This document shows positions 1-9,576 of a DNA stretch of 64,000 bases, piece by piece. Below the pieces are notes generated by a model that worked only from the letters and a program-made list of their open reading frames with translations, was not told where the DNA came from and searched no databases. The position numbers and the translations under genes were made by a program. Position 1 is the stretch's first letter, and every line of letters begins with the position of its first letter. Where the stretch lies: positions 1 to 64,000 of the forward strand of contig NZ_JAPWGX010000002.1 of NCBI RefSeq assembly GCF_027213965.1, in the 5' to 3' direction. The stretch is from Maritalea porphyrae. Lineage in GTDB: Bacteria > Pseudomonadota > Alphaproteobacteria > Rhizobiales > Devosiaceae.

Positions 1-1208
1 GCTGCGTCCACAACTTCGCCAAAGGCACGTTGCAGTTCTTGCATCATATCCGCACGTTCCACCATGCGCTGCTTGGAGGCCATCTTCTCTTCTTCGGTCA
101 TTTCATTCACCCGAAGTCCATTGGCCCGGAAAACCTCAACCGCTCGCGCCATCTCGCCAAGTTCGTTGGTTCGCTTTGTAAATGGGACGTCCAGATCAAG
201 ATCACCATTTGCCAAATCGCGCATGGTGGTCGTGATGCGTTTAAGAGGCTGCGTAATCGTCCATCCAATTGCAATAGCTGCCAAGATGGTCAGAACGAGA
301 GCCGCACCAATGACCGCCAATATAAATATGCGGGCATTTTCTGTCACAGTTTCAAGGTTTTCGCGAGCCAATTGGCCGTTGATGTCAGCGTTGGCAATAA
401 CGACAGCTAACTCGTTGTCCATGGATTGGTAAAGTTGATCCAATTGTTGTTGAAAGTCTATGTGACGCGACTTTGCGCCAGCATATTCATCGAACGCAAG
501 ATTGTATAATTCGATCAGATCGGCCAACTCAATGCGTTCCATTGGGTCGACATTTTCCTTTTGCGCGGCCCGCAACACTTTCTTGATCTGTTTGTCGACG
601 TTGAGAATGTTGCGATCGCCACCACCAACCACAAACTCACGTTCGGCCAAGCGCATGCGCGTATACTCAAGATTGATTAGGTCCGATTTGTAAGGTTTGA
701 TTTTGCTCGCCACCACCTTGTCTGCTTCGGTAAATTCGAAGTAGAAGCCGCTTTCTGCTTTGGGTGATATCTCGATGCTTGTTTCTACCAGCGCATCAAA
801 GAGCCCGCGATATTCAGCCAACTGAAGTTTGAGGCGCTCAATGTTTTCAGAAATGTCACTTTGACCAACTTGTTCTGAAAGCGCGTCAAGCAGGGCAGCC
901 GTGTTGGTGCTTTCCGCGCGTTGCATATCAGCAATGGCAAGGTCGTCTCGCAGGATGAAATCTTTCTCAAATTGACGCACAGCCAGATTTGAGCGCCCCA
1001 CCGCTTGGGCAAGCTGCTGCACTTTAGCGAAGTGACGCTCGCTCGCTATTTCGACTGATTTTTGCTGCTCGGAAAGCAAAAACAACCCACCAACCACAAC
1101 AATGAGCAGTGCGCTCAGAACAGCGCCAATGGCAATGCGCGTGGAGATCTTGAGCGATTTGAACATAGAAAAGTCTGGCCTTGAAAACCGTATACGTGGG
1201 AAATTCAT
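1..1208 (-). CDS. Methyl-accepting chemotaxis protein, 5' part (runs off the window)
   Basis: The first 402 codons of a chemoreceptor are visible; the signalling tip lies beyond position 1. The start is ATG at 1208, preceded by a strong GGAGG. A hydrophobic segment at residues 24-46 is the first membrane helix. A long, mostly helical periplasmic part of about 245 residues follows; its length and lack of a PAS pattern suggest a helical sensor of the HBM or four-helix type. A second membrane helix lies near residues 292-315, and then a HAMP domain that begins TQPLKRITTTMRDLANGD. The charged helix after HAMP is typical of the MCP methylation region. A HAMP histidine kinase is possible because the end is missing, but the long helix without an H-box favours a receptor. 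The ligand cannot be read from the sequence. Confidence 0.8.
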   Translation of the reverse strand, partial: MNFPRIRFSRPDFSMFKSLKISTRIAIGAVLSALLIVVVGGLFLLSEQQKSVEIASERHFAKVQQLAQAVGRSNLAVRQFEKDFILRDDLAIADMQRAESTNTAALLDALSEQVGQSDISENIERLKLQLAEYRGLFDALVETSIEISPKAESGFYFEFTEADKVVASKIKPYKSDLINLEYTRMRLAEREFVVGGGDRNILNVDKQIKKVLRAAQKENVDPMERIELADLIELYNLAFDEYAGAKSRHIDFQQQLDQLYQSMDNELAVVIANADINGQLARENLETVTENARIFILAVIGAALVLTILAAIAIGWTITQPLKRITTTMRDLANGDLDLDVPFTKRTNELGEMARAVEVFRANGLRVNEMTEEEKMASKQRMVERADMMQELQRAFGEVVDA

Positions 1209-1462
1209 CTGGTTTCCTCCTCACCAAATTCTAGCGAAGAATAGTCTGCAATGGTTTCTAATTGGTTACATACCAATTTAATACAAATAAGCCCCAACCT
1301 AAGGAAAGTTCGTTGGATGCGACCGCATTCTTCATGCAGATGCCATTTCTAAGAACAGCTTGCTTGAAACGTTTTGCGATCCGTTCCAGCGTTTTTCGGG
1401 CGCAGTAAGCTAATGAAATGGTGATATCAATTATAAGAAAAGCAAAAAACAAACTGCAAAGA

Positions 1463-1489
1463 CGTCACAACATGGCGCCGCCAATCGTC
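1463..1489 (+). promoter_or_regulatory. Candidate ECF41-type sigma promoter
   Basis: CGTCACA (1463-1469) is separated by 16 bases from CGTC (1486-1489), about 37 bases before the AhpD-like start codon. This resembles the ECF41 promoter pattern as I recall it (TGTCACA near -35, CGTC near -10), and the ECF41 sigma gene is the second gene downstream. The rest of the 1209-1526 gap shows no gene; it must also carry the promoter of the divergent chemoreceptor. Confidence 0.5.
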
Positions 1490-1526
1490 ATCATCACAGG
1501 TATCAAGACCAGAACATGGAGTGATT

Positions 1527-1973
1527 ATGACGACGACGTTTGAAGATGGTAGCGCCCCGATTGTGCACGAACAGGTAGATCCGCAGCTCATAGGACATTT
1601 AGGGCAAGTGCATCCAATGATGGCCGAGCGTGGGTTGGGTGCTGGGTTATCGGCTCTAATTGAATTAAGAATTTCACAGATCAACCAATGTGCCTATTGC
1701 GTCAACCTGCATATAGTGGAGGCGCGTAAAGCGGGCATTGAACAAGAGAAGCTAGACAAGCTTGTGGTTTGGCAGCATTTCGATGTTTTTTCTCCGGCTG
1801 AAAAAGCTGTATTGGCTTGGGCAGAAGCGTTGACTTACCTCATCGATGGTACAAATTACGCCAGTTTACGCGCCAATCTGCGTGCCCACTTCTCCGACAA
1901 AAACATTACAGCCATCACCACTGATATTGGTATGATCAACCTGTGGAACCGCATTCAGATATCCAAACACTAG
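1527..1973 (+). CDS. Carboxymuconolactone decarboxylase / AhpD-like protein
   Basis: This 148-residue protein has the AhpD core signature: Glu46, then Cys55-x2-Cys58 and His62 in the string CAYCVNLH. Family members act as thiol-based peroxidase partners or, with lost cysteines, as decarboxylases; here both cysteines are present, which favours a redox role. The start is ATG at 1527, since GGAG at 1518-1521 is correctly spaced for it; a GTG at 1521 overlaps that site. The sigma gene follows 7 bases later, so the two are one operon. ECF41 sigma genes are known to sit beside carboxymuconolactone decarboxylase, oxidoreductase or epimerase genes, so this protein is probably the target of the sigma factor. 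Its substrate is unknown. Confidence 0.85.
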   Translation: MTTTFEDGSAPIVHEQVDPQLIGHLGQVHPMMAERGLGAGLSALIELRISQINQCAYCVNLHIVEARKAGIEQEKLDKLVVWQHFDVFSPAEKAVLAWAEALTYLIDGTNYASLRANLRAHFSDKNITAITTDIGMINLWNRIQISKH

Positions 1974-1980
1974 GTCTGGC

Positions 1981-2892
1981 ATGACACAGAAGACTGATAT
2001 TTTCGAAGACGCAAGACCCAAGCTCATGGGTCTTGCATATCGTCTTTTGGGATCATTCAGCGATGCCCAGGATATTGTCCAAGATACTTATGTGAAATGG
2101 TTGGCCCACAAGGGGGATTTGGACACGCCTATGGCGTGGCTCAATCGTGTTTGCACAAATGCGTGCCTTGACCAATTGAAGTCAGCCCATCGAAGTCGGG
2201 TGGATTATGTCGGATCCTGGATACCTGACCACATCCAAACCGAATTTGTACAAAGTGCTGATGAGCAATCTGAGTTTGCATCCACTCTGAGCACAGCGTT
2301 TTTGCTTTTACTTGAACGGCTCACCCCTAAAGAGCGGGCGTCCTATTTGTTGCATGACATCTTTGCAATGCCCTTTGACGAAATCGCGGATATCTTGAAC
2401 CTGCAACCGGCGGCATGTCGAAAAATGGCGTCTAGAGCACGCCGGTTTGTCAGCGAAAGTAACACGCGCCATTTGCCGTCGGTTAAGCGGCAACAAGAGC
2501 TTTTGGCCGCATTCCAAACAGCGCTCTCGACTGGTGACACGACGCAACTCAGTTCAATGCTGCGGGACGACAGTAAGTTGCGCGCTGACAGTGGTGGAGA
2601 AGTCGATGCGGTGCGTCAAGTGATTGAGGGTCAGAAAGAAATCGGTACCTTCGTTGAAAGCGTCTTGCAAAAAGCTTGGAACAATATGCAAATTGATGTT
2701 GTTTTCATCAACGATGCCCTTGGGCTGACAATTCATGATGGCCCCACCCTACATGCGACTGTTTCATTTGGCTATGATCTGAACGGCTCTGCAAACCAAG
2801 TTTTCATAATGCGACATCCAAACAAACTTCGAGAGTTCCAACGCTCTGGCACCATGAAAATCTGCTCTTTTGTTCCTGAATCTGGCGCCTAA
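1981..2892 (+). CDS. ECF41-family sigma-70 factor with fused SnoaL-like C-terminal domain
   Basis: The protein has 303 residues, much longer than a standard ECF sigma factor. Sigma region 2 covers roughly residues 12-75 (GSFSDAQDIVQDTYVKW) and region 4 about 110-165. The linker has YVGSWIPD (77-84), and the C-terminal 120 residues form a SnoaL/NTF2-like domain with DSGGEV (203-208) and HPNKL (279-283), close to the DGGGK and NPDKL motifs that define ECF41. In that group the fused domain regulates the sigma factor in place of an anti-sigma factor; none is seen nearby. It is co-transcribed with the AhpD-like gene, and the MFS exporter follows closely, so all three may form one regulon. Confidence 0.88.
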   Translation: MTQKTDIFEDARPKLMGLAYRLLGSFSDAQDIVQDTYVKWLAHKGDLDTPMAWLNRVCTNACLDQLKSAHRSRVDYVGSWIPDHIQTEFVQSADEQSEFASTLSTAFLLLLERLTPKERASYLLHDIFAMPFDEIADILNLQPAACRKMASRARRFVSESNTRHLPSVKRQQELLAAFQTALSTGDTTQLSSMLRDDSKLRADSGGEVDAVRQVIEGQKEIGTFVESVLQKAWNNMQIDVVFINDALGLTIHDGPTLHATVSFGYDLNGSANQVFIMRHPNKLREFQRSGTMKICSFVPESGA

Positions 2893-2968
2893 GTCACAAT
2901 CCGCACTTTCCAATCGTCAAGTTACAAAGTGCCACAATTGTCGGCATCCTATGCGTGAAGGAAAGCAC

Positions 2969-4402
2969 ATGGCAGAAACTCATTCCACCCCCAAACCATC
3001 CCGCTGGAGCGACTTGGCCGAAAAAGGGCACCTGGCCTATTCGGTTTTGTTTGCGGGCAGCGTGGCTTTGCATGCTGTGAACGTTTTCATCTCGATCACG
3101 ATCATGCCAACGGTGGTTCGTGATATTGGCGGACTTGGATTATATGCCTGGAGCTCAACCGTTTTCATAGCTTCATCGATATTAAGCGCGGCACTGACAT
3201 CCCAACTACTGGGGTTGTTGGGCATAAAAGGCGCTTATATTTCTGCTGTCGGCATTTTTATTCTTGGCACGACGCTGTGCGCCGCAGCTCCGGATATATG
3301 GACCTTAATTCTTGGTCGTGCCATCCAGGGGGGCGGTGGTGGCTTTTTTTACGCCCTTTCATATGCGGTCATTCGTTTGGTCTATCCCAAACCGCTGTGG
3401 CCCCTTGCGATTGGTTTGATTTCCGCCATGTGGGGTGTTGCCACTCTGCTTGGCCCAGCAATCGGCGGGGTATTCGCCCAAATACAGGCATGGCGCATGG
3501 CATTTTGGGTCCTGATCCCCTTTGCTACAGCAATTGGTGGGTTGGCCTTAATAAGTCTGCCCTCAAAACGGGTGGCACATGACCGCACCAACGTAATTCC
3601 ATTCGCCCAACTTTTGCTGCTACTTCTAATTGTCTTAAGCGTTTCAATCGGAAGCATCAACACAACAGTGATTAAGGCCATTTTTGCGTTGGCTATGGTG
3701 GTATTTTTCGGCGGAGCTTTGGTGTTTTTTGACCGCACTTTAACCGCAAGACTTTTACCAGCAGGGAGCTTTTCGCTTAAATCGAGTTTAGGGGCACGCT
3801 ATCTATATGTGGCGCTGATTATTCTTGCGATGCAGGTCGAGATTTTTGTGCCGTTCTTTTTGATTAGATTGCATGGGTTGTTGCCCATTTGGGCCGGGTT
3901 TATTGGTGCGTTCATGGCGCTTGGCTGGACAGCTGGCTCAATGCTGACGGCAAATTGGCAAGGCCTAAAGGTTCGCGTTCTTTTCCAACTCGGTCCATTG
4001 ATTTGTGCCATAGGATTGCTGCTACAAGGATTGTTTTTACCCCAACTTTCAGACGGACATTGGATCAACCTGGCGCCCATTTGCTTTGGCCTTCTTGGCA
4101 TCGGATTTGGCATAGGCGTGTCATGGCCACACATCGTTGTACAGATCTACAATTGCGCACCGGCAAAAGAGCACGACTTGGCCGCCGGGGGCATCACCAC
4201 TGTCCAATTGTTTGCCACGGCCTTTGGGGCTGCGCTGGCGGGCATGGTCGTAAACCTTGCAGGACTGAGCAATACAATCTCCCCACTAGAGCAAACCCAA
4301 GCTGCATCGGCCCTATGCCTCACATTTTTGGCGTTTCCAATCGCATGTGTTTTTGTCGCGCGCGGTTTCTCAAACGTGCCAAAGCGAAAATCTAACTCTT
4401 GA
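2969..4402 (+). CDS. MFS transporter, drug/metabolite exporter type
   Basis: This 478-residue inner-membrane protein has 12-14 hydrophobic helices. LGRAIQGGGGG (first half) is the helix-4 region of DHA-type exporters, and LLGPAIGGVFA resembles antiporter motif C, both pointing to proton-driven export. The start is ATG 2969, with AAGGA just upstream; starts further upstream would run into the sigma gene. The gap to the sigma gene is only 76 bases, with no clear terminator, so co-expression is likely. The substrate cannot be predicted. Confidence 0.8.
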   Translation: MAETHSTPKPSRWSDLAEKGHLAYSVLFAGSVALHAVNVFISITIMPTVVRDIGGLGLYAWSSTVFIASSILSAALTSQLLGLLGIKGAYISAVGIFILGTTLCAAAPDIWTLILGRAIQGGGGGFFYALSYAVIRLVYPKPLWPLAIGLISAMWGVATLLGPAIGGVFAQIQAWRMAFWVLIPFATAIGGLALISLPSKRVAHDRTNVIPFAQLLLLLLIVLSVSIGSINTTVIKAIFALAMVVFFGGALVFFDRTLTARLLPAGSFSLKSSLGARYLYVALIILAMQVEIFVPFFLIRLHGLLPIWAGFIGAFMALGWTAGSMLTANWQGLKVRVLFQLGPLICAIGLLLQGLFLPQLSDGHWINLAPICFGLLGIGFGIGVSWPHIVVQIYNCAPAKEHDLAAGGITTVQLFATAFGAALAGMVVNLAGLSNTISPLEQTQAASALCLTFLAFPIACVFVARGFSNVPKRKSNS

Positions 4403-4437
4403 TGTGCGAACAGATTTATCGAAAGGCTATGCCACAG

Positions 4438-5283
4438 TTAATTTTCGTTTATCCGTATCGTTATTTCTTTAAGACGTGACCAACTTTGCAATGTCATTGG
4501 GGCTGCAAGAGCAGACTCAACGAATTCCCAAGAATAACTGAGAATTGCAAAAATCGCCCCGACAGAAACGGCAAGGGTCGTTGTAGCGTACCACAAATTG
4601 AACATGATCATGCCAAACAGCACTAAGAATATCGCTCCATAAAGCAATGATTCCGCATCCGAAATTTTGACTTCCGTTCTACGCAGGTAGAGCAAGTGAG
4701 ATTTGAGCGCTAATCGCTTTCTCAGCGTTAGGATATCAATTTGCATCTCTGTTTGATGGTTCAATTCGCCATTCAAGTTGTAAAATCTTTTGTGAAACAA
4801 CACATATATGAGCAGGATAAGTGCGAAGGTAATTGCTGCGGCCGCTGCCAAAAACGCGTCAAACGAAAACAACACTATGATTGAAATGGCAAGTTGAACA
4901 AAAGCCATTGCCCCGTCCGGAATTTCGTTTTCCAGAAAATCAGCTAGTTCTCGCCCCATACTTAGTCGGGCATTCAGGGCTGAAATTGAAGTCGCTCTTG
5001 AGTTTTGGGACTGCAGGAGGCCCACATGAACACGCACTGCGCCAAAAACGCGTGTGTCATAGGCTCTGCGCCCAACACTCAGAGCGACAAGCGCGAACAA
5101 AACGACGCCAAGCAACCATAATTCATCTGTGCGGTCTTCAAGAAGGCCATCTATGGCAAAGCTCATGAAGAGAGGAATGAGCGCCATTGAGGCTGCTTCA
5201 CACAAAGTCAAAAACCAGGTCAGTGATATCCGACCGGGAAAAGTGCAGAACAACGCCCGCATCCTTATTGGCTTGTCACTCAT
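4438..5283 (-). CDS. ABC transporter six-helix membrane domain protein without an ATPase domain
   Basis: The 281-residue protein looks like the transmembrane half of an exporter-type ABC protein: about six hydrophobic helices, with the first pair near residues 18-75 (SLTWFLTLCEAASMALIPL) and a helix pair at about 125-165. It stops where a nucleotide-binding domain would begin; there is no Walker A, no LSGGQ and no frameshifted remainder downstream. Stand-alone proteins of this kind are known in proteobacteria, but their role is not established. It lies 57 bases after the RND pump gene on the same strand and is probably the last gene of that operon. Confidence 0.7.
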   Translation of the reverse strand: MSDKPIRMRALFCTFPGRISLTWFLTLCEAASMALIPLFMSFAIDGLLEDRTDELWLLGVVLFALVALSVGRRAYDTRVFGAVRVHVGLLQSQNSRATSISALNARLSMGRELADFLENEIPDGAMAFVQLAISIIVLFSFDAFLAAAAAITFALILLIYVLFHKRFYNLNGELNHQTEMQIDILTLRKRLALKSHLLYLRRTEVKISDAESLLYGAIFLVLFGMIMFNLWYATTTLAVSVGAIFAILSYSWEFVESALAAPMTLQSWSRLKEITIRINEN

Positions 5284-5340
5284 ATTAGCCTTTTCGTTTT
5301 ATCAAATCGAACAGACCGCCAAGCCGTCACCAAATCGGGC

Positions 5341-8300
5341 TTAGATCGTCTTGCCTGAACCCGATATTATTCGCTTGAAGTCTTCAGAAATTGCGAGCAA
5401 CACAGGCACCAAAATCAACATTAGCGCTGTGCCAAATATCTCACCATAAGCCAGCGAAACCGCGGCGGGGATGAGATATTGAGCCTGTTCAGATGTTTCG
5501 GCAAGTAGTGGTAAAAGTCCAACAACAGTTGTTGCTGTCGTCAAGAAGATCGCCTGAAAACGTCCAATGCCCGCATCTTTGAGAGACTGGCTTACATCCT
5601 TTCCGCTTTCGCGCGCTTGATTATACCGCGTGATCAAGACCAAACTGTCATTTACCACCACACCCGTGAGCGCCAGCATTCCAAAGAAGGAAAAGAGCGA
5701 CAGTGATATACCAACGATGAAGTGGCCAACTGCCGCGCCAACAAATCCAAACGGGACAATGGCCAAAATGACGAGTGGCTGCCAATAGCTTTTTAGCGGA
5801 ACGGCAAGAAGCACGTAAATGAGAACAGATGCGATAAGCAGGGCCCGTACCAAGCCGTCTTGTATTTCCCCCATTTCTTCTAGTTCACCACCAGATGACA
5901 CGGTAACGGAGGGATATTTTTTTGCAAACACCTTGATAATATCACGGCTTACCGCTTGACCAACTTCGGATGGCGAAACAATGGATCGGTCAATAGAGGC
6001 AGCAACTGTATTAGAGAGCTTGGCGTTGGTTCGGCTTACCGAGCCAGAAACGTAAGACCCTTCTATTGTTGCGACTGTTGTCAATGGCACCCATTGTCCA
6101 TTTGTCGAACGCAACTCCGATTTCAAAAGATCATCGATTGTATCACGAGCAGTTTTGGCATTTTGCACGAGCACCTTGACCTCATTTCCCTCGCGCAGAA
6201 TGCGCTGAACGTGGGCACCGCCAAAGTTTTGGCCGATTTGGGTCGCGAGTGTTTGCGCAGTGAAACCCAAACTTCTCGCCTCCTGCCGAACCCTTAATCG
6301 CAGCTCAGGCTGCCCACCCTGTAACGAATCCCGCACATTGCTCACACCTTCAATACTGCCCAGGTATTCGCGTAGTTCTTTGCTGGCAATGCCGAGAAGC
6401 TGCGCGTCTTTTGACCGAAGATCTAATCTAAACCCGCCGCCCAGTTCTTCGGCGCCAGAAAACTGCAATTCCACCACGCCCTCAACCTGGCCAACCCGTT
6501 TGCGCCATTCACGCAACATGTCTAAAATTTTGACCCCCGGACGTTCGGCAACGGGACTGAGTTCTGCAAAGATTTGCGCCTCATTTGCGCTAGAAATCAA
6601 TACGAATGTTGTGCGGATCGGAACCTCATCAAGTTCGTACTGTACTTTGTATTCGTCATTAAGCTCATCGCCGATTTTCTCAATATGCGCCACATTATCT
6701 CTAGTCAGCGTAAAGGGCGCTCGGGCGTCCATTTTCAAGTTTATAGTGATCACTTGCCCTGGCACGTCTGGAAAGAAAACAAGTTTGATTTTTCCATTTG
6801 CCACGAGGCCAAGCCCCAAAACAGCAGCCGAAATGAACATCACCAGCACTGCATAACGATGATGAACCGCAGCCACTAGCATGGGGTCGTAGATCTTGTC
6901 CCGGAACCAAAACAATCCAAATTGTGCGATGGATTGCACTTTGGACCACATTCGAGCCGGCAACGATTTGCCCGGCTCACCAATTTTGATGTGAGCCAAA
7001 TGCGCGGGCAAAATGAACTTGCTTTCAATAAGCGAAAAAACAAGTGCCAAAATTACTACCCCTGAAAATCCAGCCAAAACTTTGCCCAGTGGATTATCAA
7101 TAAGCAACATAGGGAAAAACGCAGCGATGGTGGTCAACACACCAAAAACGGTGGCCGTAGCAACTTTTTGCACACCCGTTTCTGTACCCATTATCGGGTC
7201 TTTGGTTTTGCCCCGCTCCTCAAAAACGCTTTCCCCCACCACAACGGCATCATCCACCAGAATTCCTAGGGCGATGATCAAACCAAAGGTAGTGACATCA
7301 TTGAGCGAATAATCAACCCATTTCGAGCCCGCCACAGCTATTGCGCCCAGGACAGAAATCGGTATGCCCATAGCCACCCAAAACGCCAAACGAACGTTTA
7401 GAAAAATCGACAGTATTAATGCCACCAAGGCCAAACCTTGAACACCGTTGGATCGAAGCAATGCCAATCGATCAGAAATATAGTTGGAGCTGTTTCCCCA
7501 AACGGTGATGTTAACGTTTGGAGGCAATTGAGGTGTAAAATCTGCCACCGTTCGCGACACCACATCTGCGACCTTAAGTAAGTTTTCTTTTTGGCCGATC
7601 AATACTTCCATGCCGACTGTGTTTTTGCCGTTCAATCGAAACAAGAAGTCACCTTCAACAAAAGCGTCGCTGATGTGAGCAATATCACCCAACAAAACAC
7701 GAGAGCCGCCTTCGCGCTCGATCACAGGAATGTTTTCAAAATCGCTGACATATCTTGCTCGATCGTCAGCGCGCAACAAAATGTTCCCACCTGATGTACG
7801 AAGCGAGCCGGCTTGAAAGTTCAGCGAGTTTGATTGGATAGCATCGACAATATTTGCCGTGGTAACATTGAGCTGGCGCAGTTTCTCTGGTTCAACTTCA
7901 ATACGCAGCTCTTGAGGAACAATACCCCAGATTTTCAACCGAGACAGTTCTGGTTTTGCCAATAACTCCTCTTTGAGGCGACGAGCCAGCGTCTGCAATG
8001 TTGCGGGGTCCGTGTCGCCATACAGATTGACGTAAAGTGCGGGAAAGTCGAAACCGGATGCCTCAATCACCGGTGATCGTGCCTCACTTGGCAGATCCGA
8101 AATAGCGTCGATCCGCAGGCGGACCTTATCCAGGAGTTTTTGCAAGTCTTGACCGCCGGCTCGCCTCACGGACACAAAGCTAAACCCTTGCGAGGATTGT
8201 GACCTAATCTCTTTGACGCCCTCCAGACCTTCTAGCGATTGCTCGATGCGGTGTGTGACAAGTTCGCTCACCTGCTGCGCGGTCGCGTTGGCATAGGTTG

Positions 8301-8448
8301 TTGAGATTTGAACACTCTCTGCGGGTATCCGCGGAAAACCTTCGATCCGCATTGAAACCAAAGTCATACCACCAAGGAACAAGATCAACGCCATGAGTAA
8401 ATTGGCAGCAACCGGGTTGCGGATAAACCACGATGTCAAGCTATGCAT
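5341..8448 (-). CDS. RND efflux pump inner-membrane permease (AcrB/HAE1-like)
   Basis: At 1035 residues this is the normal length for an HAE-family RND transporter. It starts with the usual cytoplasmic helix and TM1 (SWFIRNPVAANLLMALILF), has two large periplasmic loops, and carries the adjacent aspartates of TM4 in GILVDDAVVVGE that relay protons. It exports small molecules, commonly drugs, using the proton gradient, together with the adaptor encoded 3 bases upstream and an outer-membrane channel not present here. N-terminal sequence such as GFPRIPAESVQISTTYANAT is closer to the broad VexF/MdtC-like group than to AcrB itself. The divergent TetR is the likely regulator. Confidence 0.92.
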   Translation of the reverse strand: MHSLTSWFIRNPVAANLLMALILFLGGMTLVSMRIEGFPRIPAESVQISTTYANATAQQVSELVTHRIEQSLEGLEGVKEIRSQSSQGFSFVSVRRAGGQDLQKLLDKVRLRIDAISDLPSEARSPVIEASGFDFPALYVNLYGDTDPATLQTLARRLKEELLAKPELSRLKIWGIVPQELRIEVEPEKLRQLNVTTANIVDAIQSNSLNFQAGSLRTSGGNILLRADDRARYVSDFENIPVIEREGGSRVLLGDIAHISDAFVEGDFLFRLNGKNTVGMEVLIGQKENLLKVADVVSRTVADFTPQLPPNVNITVWGNSSNYISDRLALLRSNGVQGLALVALILSIFLNVRLAFWVAMGIPISVLGAIAVAGSKWVDYSLNDVTTFGLIIALGILVDDAVVVGESVFEERGKTKDPIMGTETGVQKVATATVFGVLTTIAAFFPMLLIDNPLGKVLAGFSGVVILALVFSLIESKFILPAHLAHIKIGEPGKSLPARMWSKVQSIAQFGLFWFRDKIYDPMLVAAVHHRYAVLVMFISAAVLGLGLVANGKIKLVFFPDVPGQVITINLKMDARAPFTLTRDNVAHIEKIGDELNDEYKVQYELDEVPIRTTFVLISSANEAQIFAELSPVAERPGVKILDMLREWRKRVGQVEGVVELQFSGAEELGGGFRLDLRSKDAQLLGIASKELREYLGSIEGVSNVRDSLQGGQPELRLRVRQEARSLGFTAQTLATQIGQNFGGAHVQRILREGNEVKVLVQNAKTARDTIDDLLKSELRSTNGQWVPLTTVATIEGSYVSGSVSRTNAKLSNTVAASIDRSIVSPSEVGQAVSRDIIKVFAKKYPSVTVSSGGELEEMGEIQDGLVRALLIASVLIYVLLAVPLKSYWQPLVILAIVPFGFVGAAVGHFIVGISLSLFSFFGMLALTGVVVNDSLVLITRYNQARESGKDVSQSLKDAGIGRFQAIFLTTATTVVGLLPLLAETSEQAQYLIPAAVSLAYGEIFGTALMLILVPVLLAISEDFKRIISGSGKTI

Positions 8449-8451
8449 ATT

Positions 8452-9576
8452 CTAATTTCCATTCGCAACCACTGGCTGTCCGGGCAAAAAGCTGGCCAGT
8501 GGTGTTTTGACAATTTGCCAAGTATCACCCTGGTCTGGGGCTTGGATGAATATCCGATCGTGTTTTCGAAAAAGGATTTTTGGCGTTAGGCGTTGCAGCA
8601 GGTCGTCCTGATCGACATGCCAGACGTACCCTTCCCTTGTCATTGAGTCCGCGGACAAGTCCAAGACGCCATTCAACAAGCGACCATCAAACGATGCTTG
8701 TAAAAACTCTCCCGCAAGGACCGAAGTGTCGCCTTGCGGATTAACGCTCAAAAACACGCGGTACTGTCTCGTGTTCTTGTCAAGATACCCACCACTCTGG
8801 CGTATGGTTGCGCTGCCAACCAAGTTTCCTTGATCATCCAACAAATGCGTGGTCTGTCCTTCTATGGGATGGTCAAGCAGATCCCAATTTCTTCGATCCA
8901 ATTCAACCACCATTTCGAAATGACTGTCGTCCTGCAAAAGCACAAGCGTCTCGCCCACGGATACTGATTGTCCTAAACTGGCTTGCCTTTGCGCAACAAA
9001 CCCCGAAAACGGCGCTGAAATGGTGGTGTCTGAGAGTTGCATCCGTGCGACATTGAGTTGTGCCTTGGCCGCGACAACCGTTTTCTCCGCAATATCTAAC
9101 TCTGGGATTTTTAATGCGAGATCATTGGGTGGGGAGCTCCCGTCGCGTTCAAATTGGTTTCGCGCTAATTGTGTTGCGTTTTTGGCGCGCCATAAGTCGA
9201 GTTTTGCTTGGGCAAGGATTTGCTCCGCACTTGCAAGCGTTGCTTGATATTGGTTTTTTTCAATTTCGAAAAGCGGTTCATTTTTTGAGACACGCGAGCC
9301 TTCTAGCGCCGCATTGTATACCTTTATTATTCGACCAGAAACGGAGCTGCGAATTTGCGCATTCCATTGCGGGCTAACTTCAGCGAAAACGCGGACCTGA
9401 GCAACCTGATCAATCGGATGTATCTGTTCAACAGAGACAATTTGCAGCGAAATGTCGCCCTCGACTTTTAGGACTTCCACTTCATCCTCCAGCGACAAAA
9501 CGTAGAGCGTTACGATGATCAAGACCGTTAGGGAAAGAACAATCAAAACCCACCGTTTCTGTAATATTGAAATCAC
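8452..9576 (-). CDS. RND efflux periplasmic adaptor (membrane fusion protein)
   Basis: The protein joins the RND permease to an outer-membrane channel. After a short cytoplasmic start it has a signal-anchor helix (LIVLSLTVLIIVTLYVLSL), then a lipoyl-like half motif (VSGRI), a helical hairpin (ASAEQILAQAKLDLWRAKN), the second lipoyl half (TTISAPFSGFVAQRQ) and a beta-barrel part. I chose GTG at 9576 because GGGAAG stands 5-6 bases upstream and the anchor then begins close to the N-terminus. An ATG at 9696 would add 40 charged residues but has no convincing ribosome-binding site. It is the first gene of the operon, with the permease 3 bases downstream. Confidence 0.85.
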   Translation of the reverse strand: MISILQKRWVLIVLSLTVLIIVTLYVLSLEDEVEVLKVEGDISLQIVSVEQIHPIDQVAQVRVFAEVSPQWNAQIRSSVSGRIIKVYNAALEGSRVSKNEPLFEIEKNQYQATLASAEQILAQAKLDLWRAKNATQLARNQFERDGSSPPNDLALKIPELDIAEKTVVAAKAQLNVARMQLSDTTISAPFSGFVAQRQASLGQSVSVGETLVLLQDDSHFEMVVELDRRNWDLLDHPIEGQTTHLLDDQGNLVGSATIRQSGGYLDKNTRQYRVFLSVNPQGDTSVLAGEFLQASFDGRLLNGVLDLSADSMTREGYVWHVDQDDLLQRLTPKILFRKHDRIFIQAPDQGDTWQIVKTPLASFLPGQPVVANGN

